A DNA stretch of 64,000 nucleotides from Acidovorax sp. 1608163 (GTDB taxonomy: Bacteria; Pseudomonadota; Gammaproteobacteria; Burkholderiales; Burkholderiaceae_C): contig NZ_CP033069.1 of NCBI RefSeq assembly GCF_003669015.1, forward strand, positions 2,676,501 through 2,740,500, read 5' to 3'. Below, one piece after another: positions 17,800 to 29,219 of this stretch; positions within the stretch are counted from its first letter, which is position 1; every line of letters begins with the position of its first letter. Under the pieces are notes generated by a model that was given only the letters and a program-made list of their open reading frames with translations, was not told where the DNA came from and did not search any database. Made by a program: the position numbers and the translations under genes.

Positions 17800-18582
17800 T
17801 TACTTCAGCCACTTGGTGGCGGCCTGCTGGATGGCGCCACGGCTTTCGATCAGGCCCCACACAAAACCCATCACGCGGGTGTAGTCGGCGTCGTCGGTGG
17901 GCACCATGAAGCCCAGGTAGTTCTTGGGCGTCAGCGGTGCGTCCACAAACGCGGCGTAAAGGCGCGGGTCGGCCTTGGCGTAGTGCAGGGCTTCGTAGGT
18001 TTCGGTGATCATCACATCGCCCTTGCCTTCGGCGATCAGCGCAGGGATCTCTGCGTTCTTGTCGTGTGTGCTGACCTGGGCGGCCTTGAGGTTGGCCAGC
18101 ACAAAGGTTTCGTTGGTGCCGCCGGGGTTCTTGATGACGCGCACGGTGGGCTGGTTCAAGGCGTCCACGCTGGTGTATTTGGCCTTGTCGGCGCTGCGCA
18201 CCAGGGCCACTTTGCCAAACGGGGCGTAGCCGGGCAGCATGTCAAACAGGCGCATGCGGTTGACGTTGCGGGTGATGCCGCCCACGGCCACATCAAACTT
18301 GTCGGCCTGCAGGTCTTTGACCAGGTTGGGCCAGGAGGTCTGCACGTATTCGATCTTCACGCCCAGCTCTTTGGCCATGGTTTCGATCACATCAATGTCG
18401 TGGCCCGAAAAGCCCGCATCGGTCTTGATGGCGAAGGGGCGGTAGTCGCCCGGCGTGCCCACGCGGATGGTTTTGGTTTCCATGATCTTGTCGAGCCGGG
18501 GGCCTGCCTGCGCTGCCTGGGTGAAGGACAAGCAGGTGATGACGGCGGCAGCGGCGATGGCGATGAATTTCTTGGGGGTCAT
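17800..18582 (-). CDS. SBP_bac_3-type solute-binding protein
   Basis: 260 residues with a signal peptide (MTPKKFIAIAAAAVITCLSF, cleavage near AQA-GP). The family-3 fold is clear: IRVGTPGDYRPFAIK, FSGHDIDVIETMAKELGVKI, FDVAVGGITRNVNR and a C-terminal ATKWLK. It resembles the group that includes polar amino-acid receptors and periplasmic cyclohexadienyl dehydratases, so binding or a lyase activity are both possible. No transporter genes are adjacent. ATG 18582 was chosen; a strong terminator follows it. Confidence 0.87.
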   Translation of the reverse strand: MTPKKFIAIAAAAVITCLSFTQAAQAGPRLDKIMETKTIRVGTPGDYRPFAIKTDAGFSGHDIDVIETMAKELGVKIEYVQTSWPNLVKDLQADKFDVAVGGITRNVNRMRLFDMLPGYAPFGKVALVRSADKAKYTSVDALNQPTVRVIKNPGGTNETFVLANLKAAQVSTHDKNAEIPALIAEGKGDVMITETYEALHYAKADPRLYAAFVDAPLTPKNYLGFMVPTDDADYTRVMGFVWGLIESRGAIQQAATKWLK

Positions 18583-18725
18583 TTCAAAAAGGCTCCGAAG
18601 AGGACGAGGGTGGAGGGAAAACGCGATAGCAAAAGCACCGTATGCCAAAGCACGATGGATGCCAATGCGGGGTTACCACGGAAGCCCTTCGCCAGTGGCC
18701 AGATGGCATAGCGCCAGTGCATGCC

Positions 18726-21037
<2,312 letters not shown>

Positions 21038-21113
21038 TTTGGAGAAGTGAGCGGGCATCCGTGACGGATGCGGCGCAGGGCGCGAAATTGGGTTAACTTC
21101 ACGCCCCTGCGCT

Positions 21114-21183
21114 TTGGACTGCCCCTGAAAAGGCAGTCCAATGGATCACCCGGGCTGGCGCAGCAATGTGCCAGCCCTTTCTT
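21114..21183 (+). terminator. Two consecutive hairpins after katG
   Basis: Hairpin 1: TTGGACTGCC (21114-21123) with GGCAGTCCAA (21132-21141), without a T-run. Hairpin 2: GGGCTGG (21152-21158) with CCAGCCC (21171-21177), followed by TTTCTT. The second looks like an intrinsic terminator and ends 18 bp before the next start codon. Confidence 0.65.
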
Positions 21184-21200
21184 CGTCTGGAACTGAACCC

Positions 21201-21521
21201 ATGAACTTCGCTGACCGCCTCAAGCAACTGCCCTCTGCCGCCCACCTCACCTCCTTGCAAGTGCTGGGCGCTGACGGCGCTGTGCTTGCCACCCTGGAGA
21301 ACAAGCCCGGCCAAGCCGGTTCGCTGGCGCTGTATGCCGCACTGGCCGCGCTGTACGGCGGCCACATCACGCCCGCCGCTGCCAGCCTGGGCCTGGAGTG
21401 GTATGCCGAGCACACCGCCGATGCCCACGCCCACCCTGGCAAGCACCCCAACATCGACCGCCTGGTGCAATGGGCCCAGGGCAGCACGAGCTACGCGGTG
21501 CGTGTGCAGGCACTGGCCTGA
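21201..21521 (+). CDS. DUF2322 family protein
   Basis: 106 residues. MNFADRLKQLPSAAHLTSLQ, ENKPGQAGSLALYAALAALY and HTADAHAHPGKHPNIDRL match the DUF2322 family of small betaproteobacterial proteins of unknown function. It has no signal peptide. ATG 21201 follows GGAACTGAACCC, and the open frame upstream overlaps the katG terminator. Apparently monocistronic. Confidence 0.88.
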   Translation: MNFADRLKQLPSAAHLTSLQVLGADGAVLATLENKPGQAGSLALYAALAALYGGHITPAAASLGLEWYAEHTADAHAHPGKHPNIDRLVQWAQGSTSYAVRVQALA

Positions 21522-21656
21522 GTGCATTGACCCGATGGCTGTGCGGCCAGCCCAGCCCATCGGAAACACCCTGTAAAGCCGCAAGCGCAGGCGTTTACAG
21601 CGCCACAGGGCTGGGGGATGATGGGCGCCCCACCACTCCCCCACCCAAGGCCCGAC

Positions 21657-22124
21657 ATGACCCAGAGCAACGCCCCCGCATCCACCGGCACCGTCACCCT
21701 GCACCGCGTGTTGCGCGCCCCGCCAGAGCGGGTGTACCGCGCCTTTCTGGACCCCGACGCCATGGCCAAGTGGCTGCCTCCCCACGGCTTTACGGGCCGG
21801 GTGCTGGAGATGGATGCCCGCGTGGGCGGCGTGTACCGCATGCAGTTCACCAACCTGGCCACGGGCCACACCCACGCGTTTGGCGGGCGCTATCTGGAGC
21901 TGGTGCCGGGCGAGCGCATCGTCAACACCGACCGCTTTGACGACACACACCTGCCTGGCGAAATGCGCACCACCGTCACCTTCAAGGCCGTATCGGTGGG
22001 CACCGAGCTGGTGGCGGTGCAAGAAGGCATTCCGGCCATGATCCCGACCGAGGCATGCTACCTGGGCTGGCAAGAGTCGCTGCAGTTGCTGGCGCAGCTG
22101 GTAGAGGCCAACATTGCGGGCTAG
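21657..22124 (+). CDS. SRPBCC (AHSA1/START-like) domain protein
   Basis: 155 residues with the helix-grip fold of the SRPBCC superfamily: TVTLHRVLRAPPERVYRAFL at the start, AMAKWLPPHGFTGRVLEMDA, GGVYRMQFTNLATG and a C-terminal CYLGWQESLQLLAQLVEANI helix. Members bind hydrophobic ligands or assist Hsp90-like proteins. The specific role is unknown. ATG 21657 was chosen; an in-frame ATG at 21618 adds 13 residues without family similarity. Confidence 0.85.
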   Translation: MTQSNAPASTGTVTLHRVLRAPPERVYRAFLDPDAMAKWLPPHGFTGRVLEMDARVGGVYRMQFTNLATGHTHAFGGRYLELVPGERIVNTDRFDDTHLPGEMRTTVTFKAVSVGTELVAVQEGIPAMIPTEACYLGWQESLQLLAQLVEANIAG

Positions 22125-22179
22125 AGCGGCCTGCACCAAAGGCAAGGCAGCAAGCCCACCCAAAGCAGCCGGGGTTAAT

Positions 22180-22243
22180 TAGCTCCTTTTTTTATAGCTG
22201 CCAGCGCTTATCCCTTGAGCGCTAGCGGCACTTTTTATTCAAA
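22180..22243 (+). repeat. Dispersed palindromic repeat, copy 6
   Basis: TTATAGCTGCCAGCGCTTAT, then GAGCGCTAGCGGC and CTTTTTATTC. It lies downstream of the SRPBCC gene and 40 bp upstream of the next gene. Confidence 0.8.
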
Positions 22244-22282
22244 ATTCGGTTACCCTCGCCGCCTTACCCTCAGGAATGCACC

Positions 22283-22531
22283 ATGAAAAAACTCAACGTC
22301 ACCATCCAGCTTGAAATGTCCGTGCCCGACGACTGGGAGCTGGTGGGCACCTCGGAAGGCACCCCTGTGCTCAAGCTGCCCAACGGCACCTTCATGGACG
22401 TCGCCATCGAGCCCCTGTTTGCCACCAACCCCGAAGAAACCTGGAGCAGCACCGACGATGACGACGTGCTCAACGACGTGCTGGACATGGTGGACAGCGA
22501 ATCGGTGACCTACGAGTTCGTCACCCACTGA
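22283..22531 (+). CDS. Small acidic conserved protein
   Basis: 82 residues, beginning MKKLNVTIQLEMSVPDDWEL. It is strongly acidic in the second half (WSSTDDDDVLNDVLDMVDSE). Predicted as a short beta-rich protein without signal peptide. I recognise similar unnamed proteins in Comamonadaceae but no function. ATG 22283 follows CAGGAATGCACC, which contains a weak Shine-Dalgarno. Confidence 0.72.
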   Translation: MKKLNVTIQLEMSVPDDWELVGTSEGTPVLKLPNGTFMDVAIEPLFATNPEETWSSTDDDDVLNDVLDMVDSESVTYEFVTH

Positions 22532-22601
22532 TGGCCTTGTGACGGGGCTGGCGGTGTGCCGCATGCCATGCGGTGCACCGCGTCTGCGCCTTCCCACCAC
22601 A

Positions 22602-22660
22602 TCAATATTGATAGCTGCCAGCGCTTATAAAATGCGCCCTGGCGGCTATTTTTCTTTGAA
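22602..22660 (+). repeat. Dispersed palindromic repeat, copy 7
   Basis: GATAGCTGCCAGCGCTTATA, then GCGCCCTGGCGGC and TATTTTTCTT. It lies between the small acidic protein gene and the M23 peptidase gene. Confidence 0.75.
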
Positions 22661-22700
22661 GCCACCTCTGCTCTCCCGCACCCTCACCGCTTCGCACTCC

Positions 22701-23588
22701 ATGCACTACCCCCACCGCCGCACCCTGCTCACCACCCTGGGTCTTTTGTCTTTGCCGGGCGCCAGCTGGGCGGCCAAGCCGCAGCCCGCCGCGCCCGTGG
22801 TGTGGCCGCACGCGCTGCAGGTGCCGGGCGGCGTGGCACGCCTGTCGCTGGGGCCTGCACCACAGCGCCCCCGGGTGCAGGTGCGCCAGGGTGATGCCGA
22901 CGTGCCGGTGCTGGTGGTGGGCGATGCCATCGAGTGGACAGCGGTGCTGGGCATCCCATTGGCCGCCGCCGTGGGCAGCGCCCACGCCACGCTGCTGGCC
23001 AGCGGAGCAGACACCCAGCTGGCGCAGGCCCGGCAACTGCCCTACACCGTGGCGCCCAAGCGCTACGCCGAGCAGCAACTCAAGGTATCGCCCCGCACAG
23101 TGGATTTGGCGCCCGAAGACCAGGCCCGCTACGAACGCGAGCGCGACCACCAGGCCCGCGTGATGGCCACCTGGAGCGAGCCCACAGGCGGTGCCCTGCC
23201 ATCGCTGCGCATGCAGCAGCCCGTGCCGGGGCGCCGCTCCAGCTCGTTCGGGCTGCGGCGGGTATTCAACGGGCAGTCGCGCAACCCGCACAGCGGCATG
23301 GACATTGCGGCCCCCACGGGCACCCCCATCGTGGCCCCGCTGCCTGGCACCGTCATTGACACGGGCGACTACTTCTTCAACGGCGGCACCGTGTGGATGG
23401 ACCATGGCCACGGCCTGCTCACCATGTACTGCCACCTGAGCAGCATTCAGGTCCGCGTGGGCGACACCGTCCAGACGGGCGAAGCCTTTTGCAAGGTGGG
23501 CGCCACCGGCCGCGTCACCGGCCCCCACCTGCACTGGGGCGTGATGCTCAACCGCACCATGGTGGACCCGGCCCTGTTCATTGAATGA
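22701..23588 (+). CDS. M23-family (LytM-type) peptidase, exported
   Basis: 295 residues. A signal peptide (MHYPHRRTLLTTLGLLSLPG, then ASWAAKP) precedes an N-terminal beta-rich domain (about 30-150) and a LytM domain. Zinc ligands are visible in RNPHSGMDIAAPTGTPI (His, Asp) and GPHLHWGVM (His-x-His). MDHGHGLLTMYCHLSSIQV completes the pattern. Activity on peptidoglycan cross-links, or regulation of amidases, is expected in the periplasm. Its stop overlaps an in-frame upstream part of the following gene. Confidence 0.92.
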   Translation: MHYPHRRTLLTTLGLLSLPGASWAAKPQPAAPVVWPHALQVPGGVARLSLGPAPQRPRVQVRQGDADVPVLVVGDAIEWTAVLGIPLAAAVGSAHATLLASGADTQLAQARQLPYTVAPKRYAEQQLKVSPRTVDLAPEDQARYERERDHQARVMATWSEPTGGALPSLRMQQPVPGRRSSSFGLRRVFNGQSRNPHSGMDIAAPTGTPIVAPLPGTVIDTGDYFFNGGTVWMDHGHGLLTMYCHLSSIQVRVGDTVQTGEAFCKVGATGRVTGPHLHWGVMLNRTMVDPALFIE

Positions 23589-23692
23589 CAATGCAACAGC
23601 AGCCCTCGGGCCAGCTCTGTGCATCCTTCACGCCTTTCACGCCCTTCAACGTTTCGCCCCCTGCCGCTCCGGCCCCTTCACCCGCCACCACC

Positions 23693-23950
23693 ATGCCCAG
23701 CACCCGCCCTGCCCCCAAAGGCACACCACAAGCCCTAACCCCCGCCGCCAGGCCCTGGCCCCGTGCAGCGCTGTGGGCCGCGGCATGTGCCGCGCCCCTG
23801 CTGGGCACCGGCTGCGCCGTGGTGGCCGTGGCCGATGCCGCCGTGACAGTGGTCAGCACCACCGTGAAGGTGGGTGCCACGGTGGTGGGCACGACCGTTG
23901 ATGTGGGCGCCGCAGGCGTACGGGCCGTGGTGGGCAAGGGCGAGGACTGA
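23693..23950 (+). CDS. Small putative lipoprotein
   Basis: 85 residues. A basic, hydrophobic N-terminus ([20 protein letters not shown]) ends in a lipobox-like LLGTGC. The Val/Ala/Thr-rich remainder ([20 protein letters not shown], then [13 protein letters not shown]) is of a kind I recall for short betaproteobacterial lipoproteins of unknown function. ATG 23693 was chosen; the frame stays open upstream into the M23 gene. It is probably co-transcribed with the peptidase. Confidence 0.68.
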   Translation: MPSTRPAPKGTPQALTPAARPWPRAALWAAACAAPLLGTGCAVVAVADAAVTVVSTTVKVGATVVGTTVDVGAAGVRAVVGKGED

Positions 23951-24024
23951 GGGCTACGACCCTGCCGCGCCACCCCTCGCTCGGAATACACGCCTCTCAC
24001 CGCCCTCCCCACGTTTGCAACGGC

Positions 24025-24711
24025 ATGACGACGCAGCCCCCACGCCGCCCCACACTCTCGCGCCCTGCTGCCGCCCCGCGCACAGGCCCGGCCAAAGCCA
24101 CGCGCCCATCCCCAGCGCCCACGCGCAGGCCCGTGACCGAGCGCATCGCCCCCGAGGCGGTACAGCTCATCTGCTTTAACAAGCCCTACGGCGTGCTCAG
24201 CCAGTTCACCCCCGAGGGGCAGTGGCAGGGCCTCAAGGACTACATCGACCTGCCCGGCGTGTACGTGGCCGGGCGGCTGGACGCCGACAGCGAAGGGCTT
24301 TTGCTGCTGACCAACGATGGCAAGCTGCAGGCCCACATTGCCGACCCGCGCTTCAAGATGGCCAAGACCTATTGGGTGCAGGTGGAGGGGGTGCCCGATG
24401 AGGTCGCCCTGGCCGCACTGCGCCAGGGCGTACAGCTCAACGATGGCCCCACCCTGCCCGCCCAGGCCCGCTTGCTGGACCCTGCCCCCGCCTTGGCGCC
24501 CCGGGTACCGCCCATCCGCGAGCGCAAGTCAATCCCGACGGCGTGGCTGGAGCTGGTGATACGCGAAGGCCGCAACCGCCAGGTGCGGCGCATGACCGCC
24601 GCCGTGGGCCACCCCACCCTGCGGCTGGTGCGCGCCGCCGTGGGCCCCTACACGCTGGAAGGGCTGGCGCCGGGGGCATGGAAACAGGTGGCGGTGCAGC
24701 GAATGGAGTGA
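24025..24711 (+). CDS. rluE: RNA pseudouridine synthase, RluE/RsuA family
   Basis: 228 residues. A Pro/Ala-rich N-terminal extension (about 45 residues) precedes the catalytic domain: [14 protein letters not shown], then [19 protein letters not shown] with the catalytic Asp, and [20 protein letters not shown]. There is no N-terminal S4 domain, which fits RluE (23S rRNA U2457) better than RsuA or RluB. The assignment to RluE is by length and lack of S4 only. Confidence 0.85.
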   Translation: MTTQPPRRPTLSRPAAAPRTGPAKATRPSPAPTRRPVTERIAPEAVQLICFNKPYGVLSQFTPEGQWQGLKDYIDLPGVYVAGRLDADSEGLLLLTNDGKLQAHIADPRFKMAKTYWVQVEGVPDEVALAALRQGVQLNDGPTLPAQARLLDPAPALAPRVPPIRERKSIPTAWLELVIREGRNRQVRRMTAAVGHPTLRLVRAAVGPYTLEGLAPGAWKQVAVQRME

Positions 24712-24804
24712 GGGGCACGGCCCCGGAGCGAAAGTGACCACGGCCCCACAAGACCTTGGGCGTGTTGTAGTGCTATCGAGCGAGCTTCTTTGAACTTGAA
24801 ATAT

Positions 24805-24886
24805 CCGTTCGGGTTGAGCTTGTCGAAACCTTGCGCAGCGCTTAGGCAAGCCTGTCCTGAGCCCGTCGAAGGGCTCAGCGTGAACG
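24805..24886. repeat. Dispersed repeat of the GAGCTTGTCGAA / GAGCCCGTCGAAGGGCTC type
   Basis: Two related palindromic modules: TTCGGGTTGAGCTTGTCGAA (about 24808-24827) and TGAGCCCGTCGAAGGGCTCA (about 24858-24877), the latter a perfect stem around GTCGAA. Sequences of this kind are scattered between genes in many proteobacteria. It may act as a transcription end for the rluE-like gene and the convergent downstream gene. Confidence 0.7.
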
Positions 24887-24937
24887 CCTTAAGAAGGTCC
24901 GTGCCGAATCCATCACAGCAAGACCGTAGCAACCCGC

Positions 24938-25315
24938 TCAGGCGTACACGTTCACAAACATCCCGGCACTGACGCCACCGGCCACGCGGCCGGAAGCACT
25001 GAGCAAGCGGGTATTTTCAGGAGGTGCCGCAGGCGCCACGGCCTGGGTCTGGGATTGGCTGGCCGTGCGAGAGGCTGGGTCGTTGGCCGCCGCCAGATTG
25101 CGCCGTGCACTGACCGACCGCTGGCTCGCATCGGCCGACTGGCCGCTCAAATCATCGGCCCGGGCCTGCTCTTGGTCGGCGCTGCGCTGGGCGGCCTCGG
25201 CCTGGGTTTGCAGGGTTTGCGCCGTTTGCTCAGCCTGCAGGGCTTCGCGCCGGGCGGTCTGCACGGCATACGAGTTGCTGGGCGCGGCTGCGGCGCTGCT
25301 GACGGCGGTGACCAT
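24938..25315 (-). CDS. Ala/Gln-rich helical protein of unknown function
   Basis: 125 residues. A coiled-coil-like middle (TARREALQAEQTAQTLQTQA, then EAAQRSADQEQARAD) and a compact hydrophobic end (VAGGVSAGMFVNVYA). No signal peptide. A similar Ala/Gln-rich gene lies just upstream (25368-25775), separated by 52 bp on the same strand, so they are probably co-transcribed. ATG 25315 follows GGAGTTCACC. Function unknown. Confidence 0.6.
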   Translation of the reverse strand: MVTAVSSAAAAPSNSYAVQTARREALQAEQTAQTLQTQAEAAQRSADQEQARADDLSGQSADASQRSVSARRNLAAANDPASRTASQSQTQAVAPAAPPENTRLLSASGRVAGGVSAGMFVNVYA

Positions 25316-25367
25316 GGTGAACTCCTAACGCGCGGGTGGCGTGCGGTGGGGGCTGGGGCAGGATGGG

Positions 25368-25775
25368 TCAGGCCACAGAGGCCGCGCCCTCGCTGGCTTG
25401 GTAGGCGCGGCGCACTTGGGCATCGCGCGGGCTGGTGCCGCTGGCACGGTCGGCATTGTTGGCGCCGCTGGCATTGCCCTGCGAGGCCACCGCACTGGCT
25501 GCCACCGCGTCATCAGCGTCCTGGCGGGCCTGCGCGGCATCGCTGGCTTGCTGGACGTTTTCACGGGACTCTTCCCGGGTCTGCTGGGCCGACAGCTCTT
25601 GCGCTCGGCGGCTCAGGGTCACAGTGGTTGTGCTGGCCGGGGTGGCGGTGGTGTCTGCCGCCTGCGATGCGTTGCGGTTGCCCACCGTGGCACGGCCCGC
25701 AGGCTGCACCCCGTCGGTGGGGTTCACCGCGCCGTAGCGGCTCACAGGGTCGATGCGGGGCTGAACGGAATCCAT
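25368..25775 (-). CDS. Ala/Gln-rich protein with a short FlgM-like motif
   Basis: 135 residues, beginning MDSVQPRIDPVSRYGAVNPT. The segment TTTVTLSRRAQELSAQQTRE resembles the V-x-LS-x-xAQ-x-L pattern of anti-sigma factor FlgM, but the rest (low-complexity Ala/Gln/Asp) does not, so no assignment is made. ATG 25775 follows the Shine-Dalgarno CAGGAGAC. Likely in an operon with the following gene. Confidence 0.6.
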   Translation of the reverse strand: MDSVQPRIDPVSRYGAVNPTDGVQPAGRATVGNRNASQAADTTATPASTTTVTLSRRAQELSAQQTREESRENVQQASDAAQARQDADDAVAASAVASQGNASGANNADRASGTSPRDAQVRRAYQASEGAASVA

Positions 25776-25903
25776 GGCAGTCTCCTGTTGCAGTGCAGAA
25801 AACCAAATCGTCCCGCAATCGGCCCCAAAAGTAAAGGCCAGGGCGGTGAACGCGCCTGGCCTGGGTTCAGGGTTGATGAGCCCCTGGGAGGTCAAATATC
25901 CGT

Positions 25904-26536
25904 TTAACTGCCTGCCGAAACCTCGGCAGGCACATCGTCGGCCACCAGGTAGCGCTTGATCAGGTCAAAAAAGCTGTCGTAGAAGCTGTCGGCCGCAATG
26001 GTCTCGCTGCCCACCTTGACCAGCGAGTCGCTGCTGGCCGCAATGGGCAAGGACACCGACCCCAGCGCCCCCACCCCCAGGCTGGCCGAGTTATTGGTTT
26101 TGCGCAGGGTGTAGCTGTCTTGCAGGGCCGTCACAAAGCCCAGGCTGACCTTGCCGCTGGGAGAGTCGGGCACGCACACCACCCGAATGACCATTTGCAA
26201 ATGGGTCTCGGCGCTGGGCTGGAAGCTCTTTTTGCCCTCCACCATCTCGGCCGTGGTGGTGTTGATGAGGTAGCCCTGGCTGAGCAAGGCGCGGCGCGAG
26301 GCTTCGCAAGTCTGCGCAGGCGTGGCATCAAACAGGCGTGAATAGGTGGCGACCGAGCCAAACTTCTCCTGCGGGCCATAGAACTTGGGCGCAGGGCCGG
26401 TGGCAGCGCAGCCTGCCAACAGGGCCGCCACACCAAAGGCGGCCCAGGGCGTCAGTCGCCCCGCCAAAGCCGACAAGGCGCCACCAACGTGTGCGCGTAA
26501 AAGATGCTTCAAAACCGTTTTCTCCAAACTGGGCAT
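25904..26536 (-). CDS. DUF2242 family lipoprotein
   Basis: 210 residues. A hydrophobic leader ends in ALLAGCAATG, a lipobox. The conserved part includes VATYSRLFDATPAQTCEASR, LINTTTAEMVEGKKSFQPS and a C-terminal FYDSFFDLIKRYL, matching DUF2242 (Burkholderiales, function unknown). A location in the outer or inner membrane, facing the periplasm, is expected. ATG 26536 was chosen; the frame stays open upstream without similarity. A CCTGCCGA/TCGGCAGG hairpin (25911-25930) lies at the very end of the coding sequence. Confidence 0.85.
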   Translation of the reverse strand: MPSLEKTVLKHLLRAHVGGALSALAGRLTPWAAFGVAALLAGCAATGPAPKFYGPQEKFGSVATYSRLFDATPAQTCEASRRALLSQGYLINTTTAEMVEGKKSFQPSAETHLQMVIRVVCVPDSPSGKVSLGFVTALQDSYTLRKTNNSASLGVGALGSVSLPIAASSDSLVKVGSETIAADSFYDSFFDLIKRYLVADDVPAEVSAGS

Positions 26537-26841
26537 GTGCCGTGTGCCGCGCCCTGCCGATGGCTTGTGTGGCCCACCGGTGTGAAAGGGTAGCCTGTTT
26601 TTGGGGCGGCCCCGTGAAGCCCAGGGCCGTCGCACCAAAAGCCCCCAGCCGCACAGCAAAGAAACCCACCAGGGCAGAGCCCCCTGGGGAGGCGGGAGTT
26701 CCCCTTCTTTGCGCAGCACCCGTTCACACCGCCTTGGCTGCGCCACGGGCTGGCAGCCCATAAACGCTATCACTTCAATAGCTGCCAGCGCTTTACCTAT
26801 AAGCCTTAGCGGCCAAAAACCCTCAATACCCTCAACCCATT
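26537..26841. other. Intergenic region with one dispersed repeat
   Basis: 305 bp between two minus-strand genes. Apart from repeat copy 8 (26765-26820) I see no gene, promoter match or hairpin worth naming. Confidence 0.5.
26765..26820 (+). repeat. Dispersed palindromic repeat, copy 8
   Basis: CAATAGCTGCCAGCGCTTTA, then TAAGCCTTAGCGGCC and AAAAACC. It lies about 20 bp beyond the stop codon of the DUF3857 gene. Confidence 0.75.
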
Positions 26842-28893
26842 TCATCGCTTTTTGGGTTGCACCTTGCCCGGGGCTTTGGCTGGCCCCTTGGCGGCGCCCC
26901 TGGCCTGGCCTTTGATCTGGCCCTTTTGGGCGCCCTTGGTCTGCTCTTTGGCGGGCTCGCCACGCTGGTAAAAAATCTGGCTTTGCAGGTTTTGCGCGAT
27001 GGGCTTGACCTCGTTGTTCCACTGCGCGGCGTACTCGGGCGTGCACAGGCCCTGCGGCGTGGTGTCGTGCACCTCACGGCTGACCTTGTAGCCATTGGCG
27101 GTGCGCTGATAGGTGGCGCTGTAGTTCAGTGCCTGGTTGCGGGTTTGCAGGTTGGGCGGCACGCGGTTGAAGGCCACGCCCGCGCCCAATTCCACATCGT
27201 AGGTTTCGTAGCTGTGGTAGCCGTAGCAGCCCGTGCGCCGGCGCGGCAGGTGCTTTTCTTCGGCCTCGGCCAGGCGCGCAATGCCCATGGGCAGGTTCAG
27301 CACTGGGGCCAGCACAAAGGCGCCGCGCTTGCCTGCCTGCAGGTACTTGGCGATCTCGAAGGTGATCGAAAAGCTGTAGCTGTCCGACAGCTCCTTGGCG
27401 GGGGCCAGGTCGCCCCGGTCCAGCACACCCTGGCCCTTGAAGCCCCCGCTCGCCAGCATGTTGCGCACAAAGTCGCGCTCGCCGTCGCCCTGCAAATCGG
27501 CCATGTAGCTGCGCATCTGGGCGGCAGCCAGCCCCTTGAAGGAGGCCTGCAGGCTGCCCTTGGCGCTGCCATCAGCCGCGATCTGGATGCTGGTATGCGC
27601 ACGCTGCTCCGTCAGGTCGGCACTGCCGGGCGGGATGCTGGCCAGCGCCTTGTCCGCGCCCACATGGATCACCGGCTTGGCGTAGGCGCTGCCGGGCAGG
27701 TAGCCAAAGGGCACCTGCTTGGCGGTGGCGTCCAGGTACATCTTGAAATCGGGCAGGTAGTTGATGACGTGGTTGACGGTGGAGACCACCGGCGTGGTGG
27801 GCAGGTCATACAGCTCGCCCGCATTGATCAGCACCTGCTCGCTGCGCACGCCCACCGCGGTCAGCAGCGCCTGCAGCAGCGTGGCGTGGTCTTTGCAATC
27901 GCCCATTTTGTTGTCGAGCACAACGTCCACATCGCGCGGCACCACGGCCCCCACGCCAATGCAATTGCCGCCGTAGGTGATTTGCGTGGACACCCATTCG
28001 TACAGCAGCCGTGCGCGCTCGCGCGGGTCGGTCTGTGCACCCACGATGGACTGGGCCAGCGCCTCGATGCGCGGTGTGGGCCGGGCCTTGGGCAAGGCGC
28101 GCTCGCCGTAGGCGCGGGCAATGCTTTCGTAGTCGGCAAACGTACTCGCCAGCAGCACGGGCGATTCGTCCAGCCGCCAGATGCCGGCATCGGCCTCGTC
28201 CCAGGCCTTGGGGGTGGTGTTCTGGTAGCGCCACTGGCGCACGGTGGCGTCGCCGTCTTGCACAGGGGGCTGCTCTTGCAGGCCGTGGGCTTCAAAGCGC
28301 AGGTTCAGGCCCTTGGGCGCGCGGATGGTGACGCGGCTGTCTTCGTGCACACCATACGGCGAGAAGCCCTGCACCACCGAGAAGGCGCCCGGGAAGATGG
28401 GTTCTTTGTCATCAATGCGGTAGCGCATGCCCACCGAATCGCCCACGGCCAGGTCCGGGAACACCACGGAGATGCGGGTGCGGTCAGAGAACAGGGGCTT
28501 GGCGCCATCGCGGCCATCGCTCACCACGGTCTGGTAGTTGGTGGGTGGCACCGGTATGCGGCGGCCATCGGCCTTGAGGGTGTAGGCCTCCAGGATCTGC
28601 GCGGTCTGGATGCCTGCGCTGTAGGAGAAGGAGAACGACTTCATGCGCTCCAGCGCGCTGGCGTGGGCCACCTGGTGCTGCGTGGCGTAGGCCACCGAAG
28701 ACTTGCCATCGGCCGCCACGTCATAGTCCACATGCCACAGTTGCGACACCACGGGCACGCCAGCGGCGGCCCCAGCTGCAGCGGCTGCGGCCTTGGGCGG
28801 CGTGGTCTGGGCGCCTGCCCCCACACCCCAAACCGCCAGGGCCCACAAAGCCCCGGCCGAGCAACGGCGACCCCATTGGAGGTAATTGAACAT
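26842..28893 (-). CDS. DUF3857/transglutaminase-like exported protein
   Basis: 683 residues with a signal peptide (WALAVWGVGAGAQTTPPK). The N-terminal DUF3857 beta-sandwich (about 60-260) is followed by a transglutaminase-like core with a complete triad: Cys in MGDCKDHATLLQAL, His in VSTVNHVINYLP, Asp in MYLDATAKQVP. A C-terminal DUF3858-like region and a Lys/Gly/Ala-rich tail (GQARGAAKGPAKAPGKVQPK) complete it. Proteins of this type are periplasmic or surface proteins of unknown substrate. ATG 28893 gives the best signal peptide. Confidence 0.88.
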   Translation of the reverse strand: MFNYLQWGRRCSAGALWALAVWGVGAGAQTTPPKAAAAAAGAAAGVPVVSQLWHVDYDVAADGKSSVAYATQHQVAHASALERMKSFSFSYSAGIQTAQILEAYTLKADGRRIPVPPTNYQTVVSDGRDGAKPLFSDRTRISVVFPDLAVGDSVGMRYRIDDKEPIFPGAFSVVQGFSPYGVHEDSRVTIRAPKGLNLRFEAHGLQEQPPVQDGDATVRQWRYQNTTPKAWDEADAGIWRLDESPVLLASTFADYESIARAYGERALPKARPTPRIEALAQSIVGAQTDPRERARLLYEWVSTQITYGGNCIGVGAVVPRDVDVVLDNKMGDCKDHATLLQALLTAVGVRSEQVLINAGELYDLPTTPVVSTVNHVINYLPDFKMYLDATAKQVPFGYLPGSAYAKPVIHVGADKALASIPPGSADLTEQRAHTSIQIAADGSAKGSLQASFKGLAAAQMRSYMADLQGDGERDFVRNMLASGGFKGQGVLDRGDLAPAKELSDSYSFSITFEIAKYLQAGKRGAFVLAPVLNLPMGIARLAEAEEKHLPRRRTGCYGYHSYETYDVELGAGVAFNRVPPNLQTRNQALNYSATYQRTANGYKVSREVHDTTPQGLCTPEYAAQWNNEVKPIAQNLQSQIFYQRGEPAKEQTKGAQKGQIKGQARGAAKGPAKAPGKVQPKKR

Positions 28894-29219
28894 AGTCGGA
28901 TCGGTTTCCTGTGATTGGTTGGAGGCAGCCCGGGGCGCTGAACGCATCCATCGGGATGGATCGGGCCATCGCCTCTGGTGTCACTCCTGCTGTCGCGGGT
29001 ATACCCATTCGCCAGCGGGGCGCCTTGTGCCTGCGCAAAAAAGCCCGCCCAAGGCCCGTCAAGGGCCCAAGCAAGCGGTGGCATCTTAGTGGCGAAGTGG
29101 GCCGTTCACCCCGAAAAACGCCGCAAAGAAACATCCAGAAACACAACGGCAAGCAGCGTTAACAATGGCCTCGCGCGCACGGGCGGCACCACGAAAGAAG
29201 CCCGTATAGTGGCGCCCCT
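28894..29219. other. 326-bp divergent intergenic region
   Basis: It separates the DUF3857 gene (minus) from the thermonuclease-like gene (plus). TATAGT at 29209-29214 could be a -10 box for the plus-strand gene. No clear -35, hairpin or small gene was seen. Confidence 0.4.

Noticed and set aside
26857..28914. 685-codon open frame antisense to the DUF3857 gene
   Set aside because: The minus-strand product has signal peptide, transglutaminase triad and normal length; the plus-strand one has none.
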